From Nitrospirae bacterium RIFCSPLOW2_12_42_9 (GTDB taxonomy: Bacteria > Nitrospirota > 9FT-COMBO-42-15 > HDB-SIOI813): a stretch of DNA of 11,254 bases. The notes beneath the pieces were generated by a model. The model ran no database searches, was not told the origin of the DNA, and saw nothing but the letters and a program-made list of their open reading frames with translations. Positions 1 through 6,426 of this stretch are shown here, piece after piece. The first letter of the stretch is position 1, and the number at the start of each line of letters is the position of its first letter. Position numbers and translations under genes: made by a program. The stretch covers positions 1-11,254 of the forward strand of contig MHER01000183.1 in assembly GCA_001805205.1 (NCBI GenBank). The letters are read 5' to 3'.

Positions 1-2
1 AT

Positions 3-71
3 AAATGGATAGAGATTACAAAAAAAATAAAAGCTGGAGCTTGGGAACGAGAGAAAAAGTCTGATGTCTAA
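3..71 (+). CDS. Possible 3' end of an upstream gene (partial, unidentified)
   Basis: One frame is open from the left edge and ends at a TAA at 69-71. It would encode 22 residues, rich in Lys and Glu, ending in WEREKKSDV. The composition looks like an amphipathic protein tail, and the other two forward frames stop within the first 12 bases. A 22-codon open stretch can occur by chance, so this is only a plausible gene end. I do not recognise the protein. If it is real, its last codons and stop lie in the heptamer repeat that starts at 58, so the repeat would supply the C-terminus. Confidence 0.35.
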   Translation, partial: KWIEITKKIKAGAWEREKKSDV

Positions 72-92
72 AGTCTGAAGTCCAGTGTCTGA
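58..92. repeat. Five-unit tandem heptamer repeat
   Basis: Five consecutive 7-bp units can be read: AGTCTGA, TGTCTAA, AGTCTGA, AGTCCAG, TGTCTGA. The consensus is (A/T)GTCTGA, and the first and third units are identical. The array fills 35 bp upstream of the DUF502 gene and may overlap the end of the preceding reading frame. No function is evident. It could be a simple slippage repeat or a fragment of a dispersed intergenic repeat. Confidence 0.6.
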
Positions 93-129
93 ATTGCAGA
101 TTTAATAAGACTCCACTTGAAACGTTATG

Positions 130-135
130 TATAAT
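130..135 (+). promoter_or_regulatory. Possible -10 element (TATAAT) upstream of the DUF502 gene
   Basis: A perfect TATAAT hexamer lies 23 bp before the DUF502 start codon. There is no good -35 box at 16-18 bp. The nearest match, TTGAAA at 117-122, is only 7 bp upstream and cannot pair with it as a sigma-70 promoter. A chance match in AT-rich DNA is possible. Confidence 0.25.
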
Positions 136-158
136 TGTTGTAAGATGATAATAAGGGC

Positions 159-830
159 ATGAAGGGACACTTAAAAAGGTATTTCATCACAGGGCTTCTG
201 GTTATCATCCCCATATGGGGGACATACCTTGTACTATCTACACTCCTTAAATTCCTCGAAGGATTCCTGGGCGATTTCCTGAAAAACTTTGACAGGTTTT
301 ATGTACCCGGGATGGGGATAGCATCCCTCATAATATTAATCTTCCTTACAGGTTTCTTTGCTACCAATTATATAGGGAGAAAGGTTGTATCATCATGGGA
401 AAGCCTCATGACAAAAGTTCCACTTGTCCGGAATGTTTACACTGTTATCAAACATGTAGTTGATACAGTATCACTCCAGGGAAAGGACCAGTTTCGCGGG
501 GTTGTACTTGTTGAGTTTCCGCGAAAGGGGACATATTCAATGGGATTTGTTACAGGAATAACGAAGGGAGAGGTACAGGATATTACTGAGGAAAAGGTAT
601 TGAATGTCTTTATCCCGACTACACCAAATCCCACAACAGGGTACTTTGTATTTGTCCCCGAGGGCGATGTAATGCAATTATCCATGAGCGTGGAGGATGG
701 GATGAAAATGATTATATCCGGCGGGCTATATACCCCTGCTAATGCCGGGATCTTGGAACAAATTAGGAAGAAAGACACAAATGTAAAAGACAAGGAAACA
801 TTCACATCCCTCCCGGGGCACAAAGGATAA
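159..830 (+). CDS. DUF502 family integral membrane protein
   Basis: This 223-residue protein matches the DUF502 (COG2928) pattern. It has a short basic N-terminus (MKGHLKRYFITG), a first hydrophobic segment at about residues 10-32, and a second at about 53-75 preceded by VPGMG. A conserved soluble part includes the PLVRNVYTVIK stretch at about 88-98 and IPTTPNPTTGYF at about 151-162. The family is widespread in bacteria and its biochemical role is not established; plant COV-like proteins belong to it. The ATG at 159 is chosen because the MK..LKRYF..GLL opening is typical of the family. The AAGGG at 153-157 is too close to the start for a normal Shine-Dalgarno. The gene is followed by a 171-bp repeat-filled gap before glmU, and it shows no sign of truncation. 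Confidence 0.9.
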   Translation: MKGHLKRYFITGLLVIIPIWGTYLVLSTLLKFLEGFLGDFLKNFDRFYVPGMGIASLIILIFLTGFFATNYIGRKVVSSWESLMTKVPLVRNVYTVIKHVVDTVSLQGKDQFRGVVLVEFPRKGTYSMGFVTGITKGEVQDITEEKVLNVFIPTTPNPTTGYFVFVPEGDVMQLSMSVEDGMKMIISGGLYTPANAGILEQIRKKDTNVKDKETFTSLPGHKG

Positions 831-848
831 TGAAAATGAGCCGAAGAC

Positions 849-910
849 GTAGGGACAGACCTTTAGGTCTGTCCAACAGGAAAGGTACAAACCTAAAGGT
901 TTGTCCCTAC
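849..910. repeat. 62-bp MITE-like element with 18-bp terminal inverted repeats
   Basis: The left end, GTAGGGACAGACCTTTAG (849-866), is the reverse complement of the right end (893-910) at 17 of 18 positions. Each end also forms its own hairpin. At 853-874, GGACAGACCT and AGGTCTGTCC flank TT with 10 perfect pairs. At 887-904 there is an 8-bp stem around AA. No coding capacity exists and no clear target-site duplication is visible. This is either a non-autonomous mobile repeat or a dispersed structured intergenic repeat. Confidence 0.75.
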
Positions 911-922
911 AGCGTGGTGTTC

Positions 923-941
923 GGGGGGGGATTTTCGGGTG
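923..941. repeat. Partial copy of the GC-rich palindrome found at 4296-4359
   Basis: A run of eight G followed by ATTTTCGGGTG resembles the right-hand end of the palindrome between glmS and the helicase gene, where seven or more G are followed by ATTTTCAGGTG. The C-rich left arm is missing here, so it looks like a half element. It joins directly to the REP-like repeat starting at 940. G-runs are easily matched by chance, but the shared ATTTTC(A/G)GGTG makes common origin likely. Confidence 0.45.
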
Positions 942-996
942 AAAATGCATAGCAAGTGCAATCCCTGCAGCTTGCTGCAGGGTTAGCGAGCGAATA
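940..996. repeat. REP-like palindromic repeat, copy A (57 bp)
   Basis: The core at 963-982, CCCTGCAGCTTGCTGCAGGG, is a perfect inverted repeat with 9-bp arms around TT. The whole 57 bp aligns without gaps to 6708-6764, with 48 of 57 identical by my count. The palindrome is flanked by degenerate direct repeats, TAGCAAGTGCAAT (950-962) and TAGCGAGCGAAT (984-995). The repeat ends 5 bp before the glmU ATG, so it occupies the leader of that gene and may fold in the mRNA. It also supplies the in-frame TAG (984-986) that bounds the glmU reading frame. Confidence 0.75.
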
Positions 997-1001
997 TAAA
1001 A

Positions 1002-2456
1002 ATGATAAGTACCTTACATTTCGAAGATTCCCTGCAGCTTGCTGCAGGGAGCTTCAATAATAAAATTATAACTATAATCCTTGCAGCAGGTCTCGGTAAG
1101 AGGATGAAATCAGGGCTTGCCAAGGTCCTCCATCCGGTTGCCGGTATACCTATGATACTTTATCCTGTTAAGGTGGCTGAGGAGATATCATCAGAAAGGA
1201 TAATTGTTGTAGTTGGACATCAGGCTGACAGGGTAAAGGATGTGCTTTCAGGCAGGGATGTGGAGATTGTCCAACAGGTGGAACAAAAGGGTACTGCAGA
1301 TGCTGTAAGACTTGCAATGAATTCTTTGATAGAATACAAAGGGGTGGTGCTTGTCCTCTGCGGAGATGTCCCGCTTATTAACTCAAAAACAATATCAGGG
1401 CTTATATCAGCACACAGGGATAGAGGTGCTATAATGACAGTTCTTACTACTGAAGTGGAAGACCCTTCAGGGTATGGAAGGATAGTCCGAAGTTCAGATG
1501 GTTCCATACTCAGGATTGCAGAAGAGAGGGATGCTGATAATGAGATTAAGAGGATTAAGGAGATCAACAGCGGCACATACGTCTTTGACAGTCTGTTTTT
1601 ATCAGAGGTCCTGAGAGAGATAAAATCTGAAAATGCCCAGAGGGAATTCTATCTCACTGACAGTATAGAGACTGGTCTTAAAAAGGGGTTTAAGGTCTAT
1701 GCATATAAGACAATAGAGAGAGAAGAAATAATAGGCATAAACAGCAGGAATGAACTTGCTATGGCAGATATTATTATGAGGAGGCGTATAAACAACAGGC
1801 ATATGCTTAATGGTGTTACAATGATTAATCCTGATAATACTTATGTGGGGATGGATGTTTCTATCGGACAGGATGTGACCATTTACCCGGGTGCAACAAT
1901 TGAGGGTAATACGACTATTGGCAGCAGAAGTGTTATATATCCGAACAGCAGGATAGTGAATAGTCAGATAGGGTCAGATGTAAACATCAAAGATTCCTCT
2001 GTTATTGAAGATAGCAGGATAGGAGATGGTTCACAGGTTGGACCGTTCGCGCATCTGCGTCCGGGTACCATACTTGAAAAGAATGTAAGGATAGGGAATT
2101 ATGTGGAGCTTAAGAAGGCCTTCATGGGAGAGGGTTCAAAGGCAAATCATCTGACATATCTTGGTGATGCAGAGATAGGGAGCGATGTAAATATAGGCGC
2201 TGGCACAATTACCTGTAATTATGACGGAAAGAAGAAGCACAGGACTACCATTGGTGATGGTGTCTTTGTCGGAAGTGATGTGCAATTTGTAGCGCCGGTT
2301 AAAATTGGTGAAGGCGCTTTTATCGCAGCAGGTTCGACCGTGACAAAGGATGTACCTCCGGGCTCTCTTGCCATCAGCCGTGTTGAGCAGAAGAACATGG
2401 AAGGATGGGTAGAAAAGAGGAAAAAGAGGAAGGGTAATAAAACTCAGGAGAAATAA
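1002..2456 (+). CDS. glmU: Bifunctional UDP-N-acetylglucosamine diphosphorylase / glucosamine-1-phosphate N-acetyltransferase
   Basis: GlmU acetylates glucosamine-1-phosphate and then uridylates it to UDP-GlcNAc, the precursor of peptidoglycan and LPS, in the cytoplasm. The pyrophosphorylase domain (about 23-250) shows ILAAGLGKRM, AKVLHPVAG, GTAD (97-100) and LCGDVPL with Mg-binding Asp122. The left-handed beta-helix acyltransferase domain (about 275-462) has hexapeptide repeats, HLRPG (Arg353), Lys371, NHLTYLGD with the expected catalytic His383, and NYDGKKKHRT. The ATG at 1002 is the only ATG, GTG or TTG in frame between the upstream stop at 984 and the ILAAG motif. It adds about 17-20 residues compared with E. 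coli, part of them encoded by a REP palindrome (1030-1049). No strong Shine-Dalgarno precedes the ATG. A later non-canonical ATT/ATA start cannot be excluded. The stop is 2 bp from glmS. Confidence 0.97.
   Translation: MISTLHFEDSLQLAAGSFNNKIITIILAAGLGKRMKSGLAKVLHPVAGIPMILYPVKVAEEISSERIIVVVGHQADRVKDVLSGRDVEIVQQVEQKGTADAVRLAMNSLIEYKGVVLVLCGDVPLINSKTISGLISAHRDRGAIMTVLTTEVEDPSGYGRIVRSSDGSILRIAEERDADNEIKRIKEINSGTYVFDSLFLSEVLREIKSENAQREFYLTDSIETGLKKGFKVYAYKTIEREEIIGINSRNELAMADIIMRRRINNRHMLNGVTMINPDNTYVGMDVSIGQDVTIYPGATIEGNTTIGSRSVIYPNSRIVNSQIGSDVNIKDSSVIEDSRIGDGSQVGPFAHLRPGTILEKNVRIGNYVELKKAFMGEGSKANHLTYLGDAEIGSDVNIGAGTITCNYDGKKKHRTTIGDGVFVGSDVQFVAPVKIGEGAFIAAGSTVTKDVPPGSLAISRVEQKNMEGWVEKRKKRKGNKTQEK
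1023..1055. repeat. REP-like palindromic repeat, copy B, inside the glmU reading frame
   Basis: The 20-bp core at 1030-1049 is identical to the core of copy A at 963-982. Here the hairpin extends further: GAAG (1023-1026) pairs with CTTC (1052-1055), T1029 pairs with A1050, T1028-G1051 is a wobble, and A1027 is bulged. The wider flanks seen in the other two copies are absent. In the glmU frame the core is read as part of SLQLAAGSF, with no stop. Confidence 0.75.
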
Positions 2457-2458
2457 AT

Positions 2459-4288
2459 ATGTGCGGAATAATCGGCTACATAGGAAATCAGAACTCAGTC
2501 CCGATACTTATAGATGGGTTAAAGAGGCTTGAGTACAGGGGATATGACTCTGCCGGTATTGCCTTCATTCAGCATGAAAAGATAGAAGTGAGAAGATGTG
2601 TTGGCAAATTAAAGAATCTTGAGATGGCATTATCAGGTGAAAAACTCAATAGCACAATCGGAATAGGACATACAAGATGGGCCACACATGGCCGTCCTTC
2701 TGAAGAGAATGCACACCCCCACAGGGTCGGGAATATTGTAGTTGTACATAACGGGATAATAGAAAACTATATTCAGTTGAAGAAAGAATTGATAGCAGAA
2801 GGCCGGCACTTTACCTCAGAGACAGACACAGAGGTGATTGCCCATCTCATAGAACGTCACACAAAGAGGGGGCTTACATTGGTACAGGCAGTACAGGAGG
2901 CATTAAAGGAGGTAAAGGGGGCCTATGCCATTGCAGTCTTAAAGGAGGAAGAACCTGATATCCTTGTAGGTGCAAGGAATGGTTGTCCCCTTGTTGCAGG
3001 ACTTGCCCAGGGCGGGTCTTTTCTTGCATCTGCTATACCTGCGATACTCAATTATACAAGGGATGTTCTCTTCCTGAATGATGAGGAGATCATTATACTC
3101 TCTACTGAAGGTATACAGATTGTGGATCTTGAAGGGAATCCAGTTGAGAAAGAACCATCAAAGGTGATGTGGAATCCGGTGATGGCAGAAAAGGGCGGTT
3201 ACAGACACTTCATGCTCAAAGAGATATATGAACAGCCGAGGGCTATCATGGATACCCTGCGGGGCAGGCTTTCATACGATACAGGGAATGTTTATCTCGA
3301 TGAGGCAGGTCTTTCAGAAGATGATGTAAAGGGACTTAAGAAGATATTCATAGTGGCATGCGGTACATCATGGCATGCAGCACTTGTTGCGAAATTTATG
3401 ATAGAGGAGATAGCAAGGCTTCCTGTTGAAGTGGATGTGGGATCAGAGTTCAGATACAGGAACCCGTTGATAGATGGAAAAAGCCTTCTTATTGCCATTA
3501 CACAGTCCGGAGAGACTGCAGATACACTTGCTGCCATGAGGGAGGCAAAGGGTAAAGGGGGTAAGGTCTTTTCAGTTTGCAATGTAGTTGGAAGTACTGC
3601 AGCAAGGGAATCAGATGGTATTATATACACTCATGCAGGCCCTGAGATAGGCGTTGCTGCAACAAAGACATTCACAGCGCAGCTTGTGGCACTATATATA
3701 CTTGCGATTTATCTCGGCAGGGCAAGGGGTCTCCTTTCACAGGCAGAAGGAAAGAACAAGCTTGAAACACTCTCGCAGCTCCACAACTTAGTTGAGAAGA
3801 TACTGGAAGATTCTGATAGGATAGAAGAGATGGCAAGGCGCTATTTCCAGTACACTGATTTCCTGTACCTCGGCAGGGGGCCGAACTACCCCATTGCACT
3901 TGAAGGGGCGCTTAAGCTAAAAGAGATTTCTTATATACATGCAGAGGGTTATCCTGCAGGAGAGATGAAACACGGGCCAATAGCATTGATTGATGATAAG
4001 ATGCCTACAGTTGCACTGATTACAAGGAATAATGTTTATGATAAGGTTATAAGCAATATAATGGAGGTTAAGGCAAGAGGCGGGAAGGTCATAGCCATTG
4101 CAACTGATGGGGATGAGGACATCTCAGCAAAGGCAGATGACGTGGTCTATCTGCCGCAGTTCGACCACCTCCTGACCCCTGTGTTATTAGCAATCCCTCT
4201 GCAATTGTTTGCATATCATATAGCTGTTTTACGCGGTTGTGATGTAGATCAGCCGAGGAATTTGGCAAAGAGTGTTACTGTCGAATGA
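2459..4288 (+). CDS. glmS: Glutamine-fructose-6-phosphate aminotransferase (isomerizing)
   Basis: GlmS converts fructose-6-phosphate and glutamine to glucosamine-6-phosphate, the committed step toward UDP-GlcNAc. At 609 residues it has the usual length. The N-terminal glutaminase domain starts MCGIIGYIG, with Cys2 exposed as nucleophile after Met removal, followed by HTRWATHG (Arg73), HNGIIENY (Asn98/Gly99 oxyanion hole) and SETDTE (Asp123). Two SIS isomerase domains follow: ACGTSWHA (300-307) and ITQSGETADT (347-356), then GRGPNYPIALEGALKLKEIS (Glu489), GEMKHGP (His505) and the C-terminal tail LAKSVTVE with Lys604. A Shine-Dalgarno AGGAG (2446-2450) lies in the end of glmU, 8 nt before the ATG, suggesting co-transcription and coupling. 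With glmU 2 bp upstream there is no room for a glmS ribozyme leader. GlmM, the linking mutase, is not in the window. Confidence 0.98.
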   Translation: MCGIIGYIGNQNSVPILIDGLKRLEYRGYDSAGIAFIQHEKIEVRRCVGKLKNLEMALSGEKLNSTIGIGHTRWATHGRPSEENAHPHRVGNIVVVHNGIIENYIQLKKELIAEGRHFTSETDTEVIAHLIERHTKRGLTLVQAVQEALKEVKGAYAIAVLKEEEPDILVGARNGCPLVAGLAQGGSFLASAIPAILNYTRDVLFLNDEEIIILSTEGIQIVDLEGNPVEKEPSKVMWNPVMAEKGGYRHFMLKEIYEQPRAIMDTLRGRLSYDTGNVYLDEAGLSEDDVKGLKKIFIVACGTSWHAALVAKFMIEEIARLPVEVDVGSEFRYRNPLIDGKSLLIAITQSGETADTLAAMREAKGKGGKVFSVCNVVGSTAARESDGIIYTHAGPEIGVAATKTFTAQLVALYILAIYLGRARGLLSQAEGKNKLETLSQLHNLVEKILEDSDRIEEMARRYFQYTDFLYLGRGPNYPIALEGALKLKEISYIHAEGYPAGEMKHGPIALIDDKMPTVALITRNNVYDKVISNIMEVKARGGKVIAIATDGDEDISAKADDVVYLPQFDHLLTPVLLAIPLQLFAYHIAVLRGCDVDQPRNLAKSVTVE

Positions 4289-4295
4289 TTTACGA

Positions 4296-4359
4296 TGAAA
4301 ACCCCTCACCCTTACCCTCTCCCCTCAGGGGAGAGGGGTGGGTGAGGGGGGGATTTTCA
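4296..4359. repeat. 64-bp GC-rich palindromic element between glmS and the helicase gene
   Basis: The ends TGAAAA (4296-4301) and TTTTCA (4354-4359) are inverted. Inside, CCCCTCACCC (4302-4311) pairs with GGGTGAGGGG (4340-4349), and the inner arm from 4315 to 4324 pairs perfectly with 4328-4337 around a TCA loop. A 3/2-nt internal loop and a few unpaired G separate the helices. It starts 7 bp after the glmS stop. It resembles dispersed CCCTCACCC-type repeats. With only a four-T run after extra G residues it is not a classical intrinsic terminator, although the RNA hairpin could affect transcript stability or readthrough. Confidence 0.75.
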
Positions 4360-4364
4360 GGTGG
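4359..4364 (+). promoter_or_regulatory. Ribosome binding site deciding the helicase start
   Basis: AGGTGG, one base off the ideal AGGAGG, ends 9 nt before the GTG at 4374. It starts on the last base of the palindrome 4296-4359, so the repeat and the ribosome binding site are joined. The alternative GTG at 4338 lies inside the palindrome and has no comparable site placed independently of the G-rich arm. Confidence 0.6.
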
Positions 4365-4373
4365 AAAAACAAA

Positions 4374-6389
4374 GTGCAATTTTTACAACTGCTAAATAAT
4401 CTTAATCCATCACAGCGAAAGGCTGTGGAATATACTGAAGGACCTCTCCTTGTCCTTGCAGGTGCAGGAAGTGGTAAAACCCGCGTTATCACATTTCGTA
4501 TAGCTCATCTGATCTATAATCAAGGTATCTTTCCCGGGAATATCCTTGCAGTCACATTTACCAACAAGGCTGCTGAAGAGATGAAGGGACGAATATTAAA
4601 ACTATGCAAAAGTGCACAGAACTCAGACAGCAGAACGGAAACAAGAAATCATATGGATGGAATATGGATCGGTACCTTCCACTCGATATGCCTTCGTCTA
4701 TTACGAAGACATTGTCAGGTCCTCGGGTTCAGGAATGATTTCACCATATATGACAAATCAGATCAGATGGGACTGGTAAAGGAATGTGTAAGAGAACTTA
4801 ATATAAATGAAGATATGTATTCCGCAAGTTCTATAAGCAGTCGAATATCCTTTCTTAAAGGGAGGATGATAACACCGGATGAGTTTTCCCGCAGTTCACG
4901 CGGATTTGGCATAGATGATAAGGTATTAAAGGTCTATAGTCTATATCAGGATAAGCTTGTCAGTAATAATGCTATGGATTTTGATGACCTTATAATTAGA
5001 TGCATAAACCTGTTTGAGAAAGAGAGTGAGATATTGAGCAGATATCAGGACAAGTTCAGATATATCCTGGTGGATGAATATCAGGATACAAATCCGTCAC
5101 AATACAGATTACTTAATCTGTTTGCGGATAAGCATAAGAATATATGTGCAGTGGGTGACGATGACCAGAGTATATATCGTTTCAGGGGCGCTGAGATACA
5201 GAATATACTGAACTTTGAGAAAGATTATCCCTCGGCCATGGTGATTAAACTTGAACAGAACTATCGATCCACCGGTTCGATACTTAACTTGGCAGGTCAG
5301 TTGATAGAGAAGAACAGAGGGCGGAGAGGAAAGAGGCTCTGGACAGAAAACCCCGGTGGGGAACCTGTTGTGTATAACAGGGTAGATGATGAGAGGGGAG
5401 AGGCAAAATATATAGTGAATAGTATCAGGTCCATGATGAGAGATGGAAGAACACCTTCACACTTCGCAGTACTGTACAGGACTAATGCCCAGTCAAGGGT
5501 TATAGAAGAGGGATTGAGGGATTCCGGTATTCCATATATTATTATTGGCGGTATAAAGTTTTATGAGAGGAGAGAGGTTAAAGACATAATAGCATATATC
5601 AGACTCGCACTTAGAGCTGATGATGATTTTAGTCTCAGAAGGATTATAAACGTCCCTCAGAGGGGGATCGGGAAGGTTACACTGAAAAGCATAGATAAGA
5701 TTTCAGTGGATTACAGGACAAGCTTATATGAAGCTGTAATAAAGATGTCAGTGGAAAATCCAAGGCTTGGAAAATTTATTGAACTTATTGAAAGCCTGAG
5801 ACCGCTGGTAAATGTATTATCCCCTTCAGGGTTTGTTAAAAAAGTTTTTGAATTGACCGGTTATACAGAAGCCCTTAAAAAGGATGATAATGCTGATGAT
5901 CGTATTGAAAATATCTTTGAGCTGCTTGGTGCTGTAAAAAAATATGAGGAGAAGATCCCTGACGGAGGGCTCAGGGGATTTCTGGATGAGGTCAGCCTCC
6001 TCAGTGATATAGATGAGCATATAAACCTTGGCGCCTCTCAGACAAAAGAGGAAAAGGGATATGGTGCCAGGAATTCAGTTTCATTGATGACCCTGCACAG
6101 TGCAAAGGGGCTTGAGTTTCCTGTTGTCTTTATTACAGGGCTTGAGGATGGGATACTGCCGCATGTCAGATCTCTGGACAGGGAAGATGATATAGAGGAG
6201 GAGCGGAGATTATGCTATGTCGGGGTAACGAGGGCAATGGAAAGGCTCTATCTTACTGCTGCTTTAAACAGGAGTCTTTTCGGTCAGTCACAAACAATGA
6301 GGGAGTCAAGATTTTTAAGAGATATCAAAAGGGACGTTAAATTAGGGATAGAAATTGAGGGTAGAGAGATGTATAATAAGAAACAATAA
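4374..6389 (+). CDS. UvrD/PcrA/Rep-family ATP-dependent DNA helicase (superfamily 1A)
   Basis: This 3'-5' SF1A helicase likely acts in nucleotide excision or mismatch repair, or in removing replication roadblocks. From the GTG at 4374 it has 671 residues. Motifs in order are GAGSGKT (Walker A, about 30-36), AVTFTNKAAEEM (Ia), VDEYQDTN (Walker B, about 233-240), GDDDQSIYRFRGA (III, about 261-273), EQNYRST (IV), TLHSAKGLEF (V, about 571-580) and YVGVTRAMERL (VI, about 614-624). The frame is open upstream to 4299 with no ATG. GTG 4374 is chosen because it gives MQFLQLLNNLNPSQRKAVEY, the normal family opening, and has AGGTGG 9 nt upstream. The protein ends soon after motif VI (RFLRDIKRDV), so it lacks the C-terminal Tudor-like extension of longer PcrA/UvrD proteins and is close to Rep in length. 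I cannot choose among pcrA, uvrD and rep by sight. Confidence 0.95.
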   Translation: MQFLQLLNNLNPSQRKAVEYTEGPLLVLAGAGSGKTRVITFRIAHLIYNQGIFPGNILAVTFTNKAAEEMKGRILKLCKSAQNSDSRTETRNHMDGIWIGTFHSICLRLLRRHCQVLGFRNDFTIYDKSDQMGLVKECVRELNINEDMYSASSISSRISFLKGRMITPDEFSRSSRGFGIDDKVLKVYSLYQDKLVSNNAMDFDDLIIRCINLFEKESEILSRYQDKFRYILVDEYQDTNPSQYRLLNLFADKHKNICAVGDDDQSIYRFRGAEIQNILNFEKDYPSAMVIKLEQNYRSTGSILNLAGQLIEKNRGRRGKRLWTENPGGEPVVYNRVDDERGEAKYIVNSIRSMMRDGRTPSHFAVLYRTNAQSRVIEEGLRDSGIPYIIIGGIKFYERREVKDIIAYIRLALRADDDFSLRRIINVPQRGIGKVTLKSIDKISVDYRTSLYEAVIKMSVENPRLGKFIELIESLRPLVNVLSPSGFVKKVFELTGYTEALKKDDNADDRIENIFELLGAVKKYEEKIPDGGLRGFLDEVSLLSDIDEHINLGASQTKEEKGYGARNSVSLMTLHSAKGLEFPVVFITGLEDGILPHVRSLDREDDIEEERRLCYVGVTRAMERLYLTAALNRSLFGQSQTMRESRFLRDIKRDVKLGIEIEGREMYNKKQ

Positions 6390-6392
6390 TAG

Positions 6393-6411
6393 GTCAGGCA
6401 TCTTGCCTGAC
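6393..6411. repeat. 19-bp perfect hairpin upstream of gatC
   Basis: GTCAGGCA (6393-6400) and TGCCTGAC (6404-6411) form 8 perfect pairs around TCT. It starts 3 bp after the helicase stop and ends 4 nt before the GGGG (6416-6419) that is the only Shine-Dalgarno candidate for gatC. No T-tract follows, so it is not a typical terminator. It may be a single copy of a dispersed palindrome or an mRNA structure near the gatC ribosome binding site. Confidence 0.55.
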
Positions 6412-6426
6412 AATTGGGGTTCACGT

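Noticed and set aside
117..135. Full sigma-70 promoter using TTGAAA and TATAAT
   Set aside because: The spacing between the two boxes is only 7 bp, far below the required 16-18 bp. Only the -10-like hexamer was kept, at low confidence.
2400..2470. glmS ribozyme/riboswitch upstream of glmS
   Set aside because: The glmU coding sequence runs to 2 bp before glmS, leaving no untranslated leader, and no ribozyme core is apparent.
4302..4358. Intrinsic terminator after glmS
   Set aside because: The stem is strong but is followed by G residues, then A and only four T before C. The loop structure and terminal inverted repeats fit a dispersed palindrome better, and the next gene follows closely.
4338..4373. 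Earlier GTG start for the helicase
   Set aside because: The added 12 residues (MGEGGIFRWKNK) are encoded by the palindromic repeat, and the family N-terminus fits GTG 4374, which has a well-spaced AGGTGG.
6355..6426. N-terminal extension of gatC by 24 codons
   Set aside because: It overlaps the helicase end and reads through the 6393-6411 hairpin. The residues do not match GatC, while ATG 6427 begins exactly at the family N-terminus.
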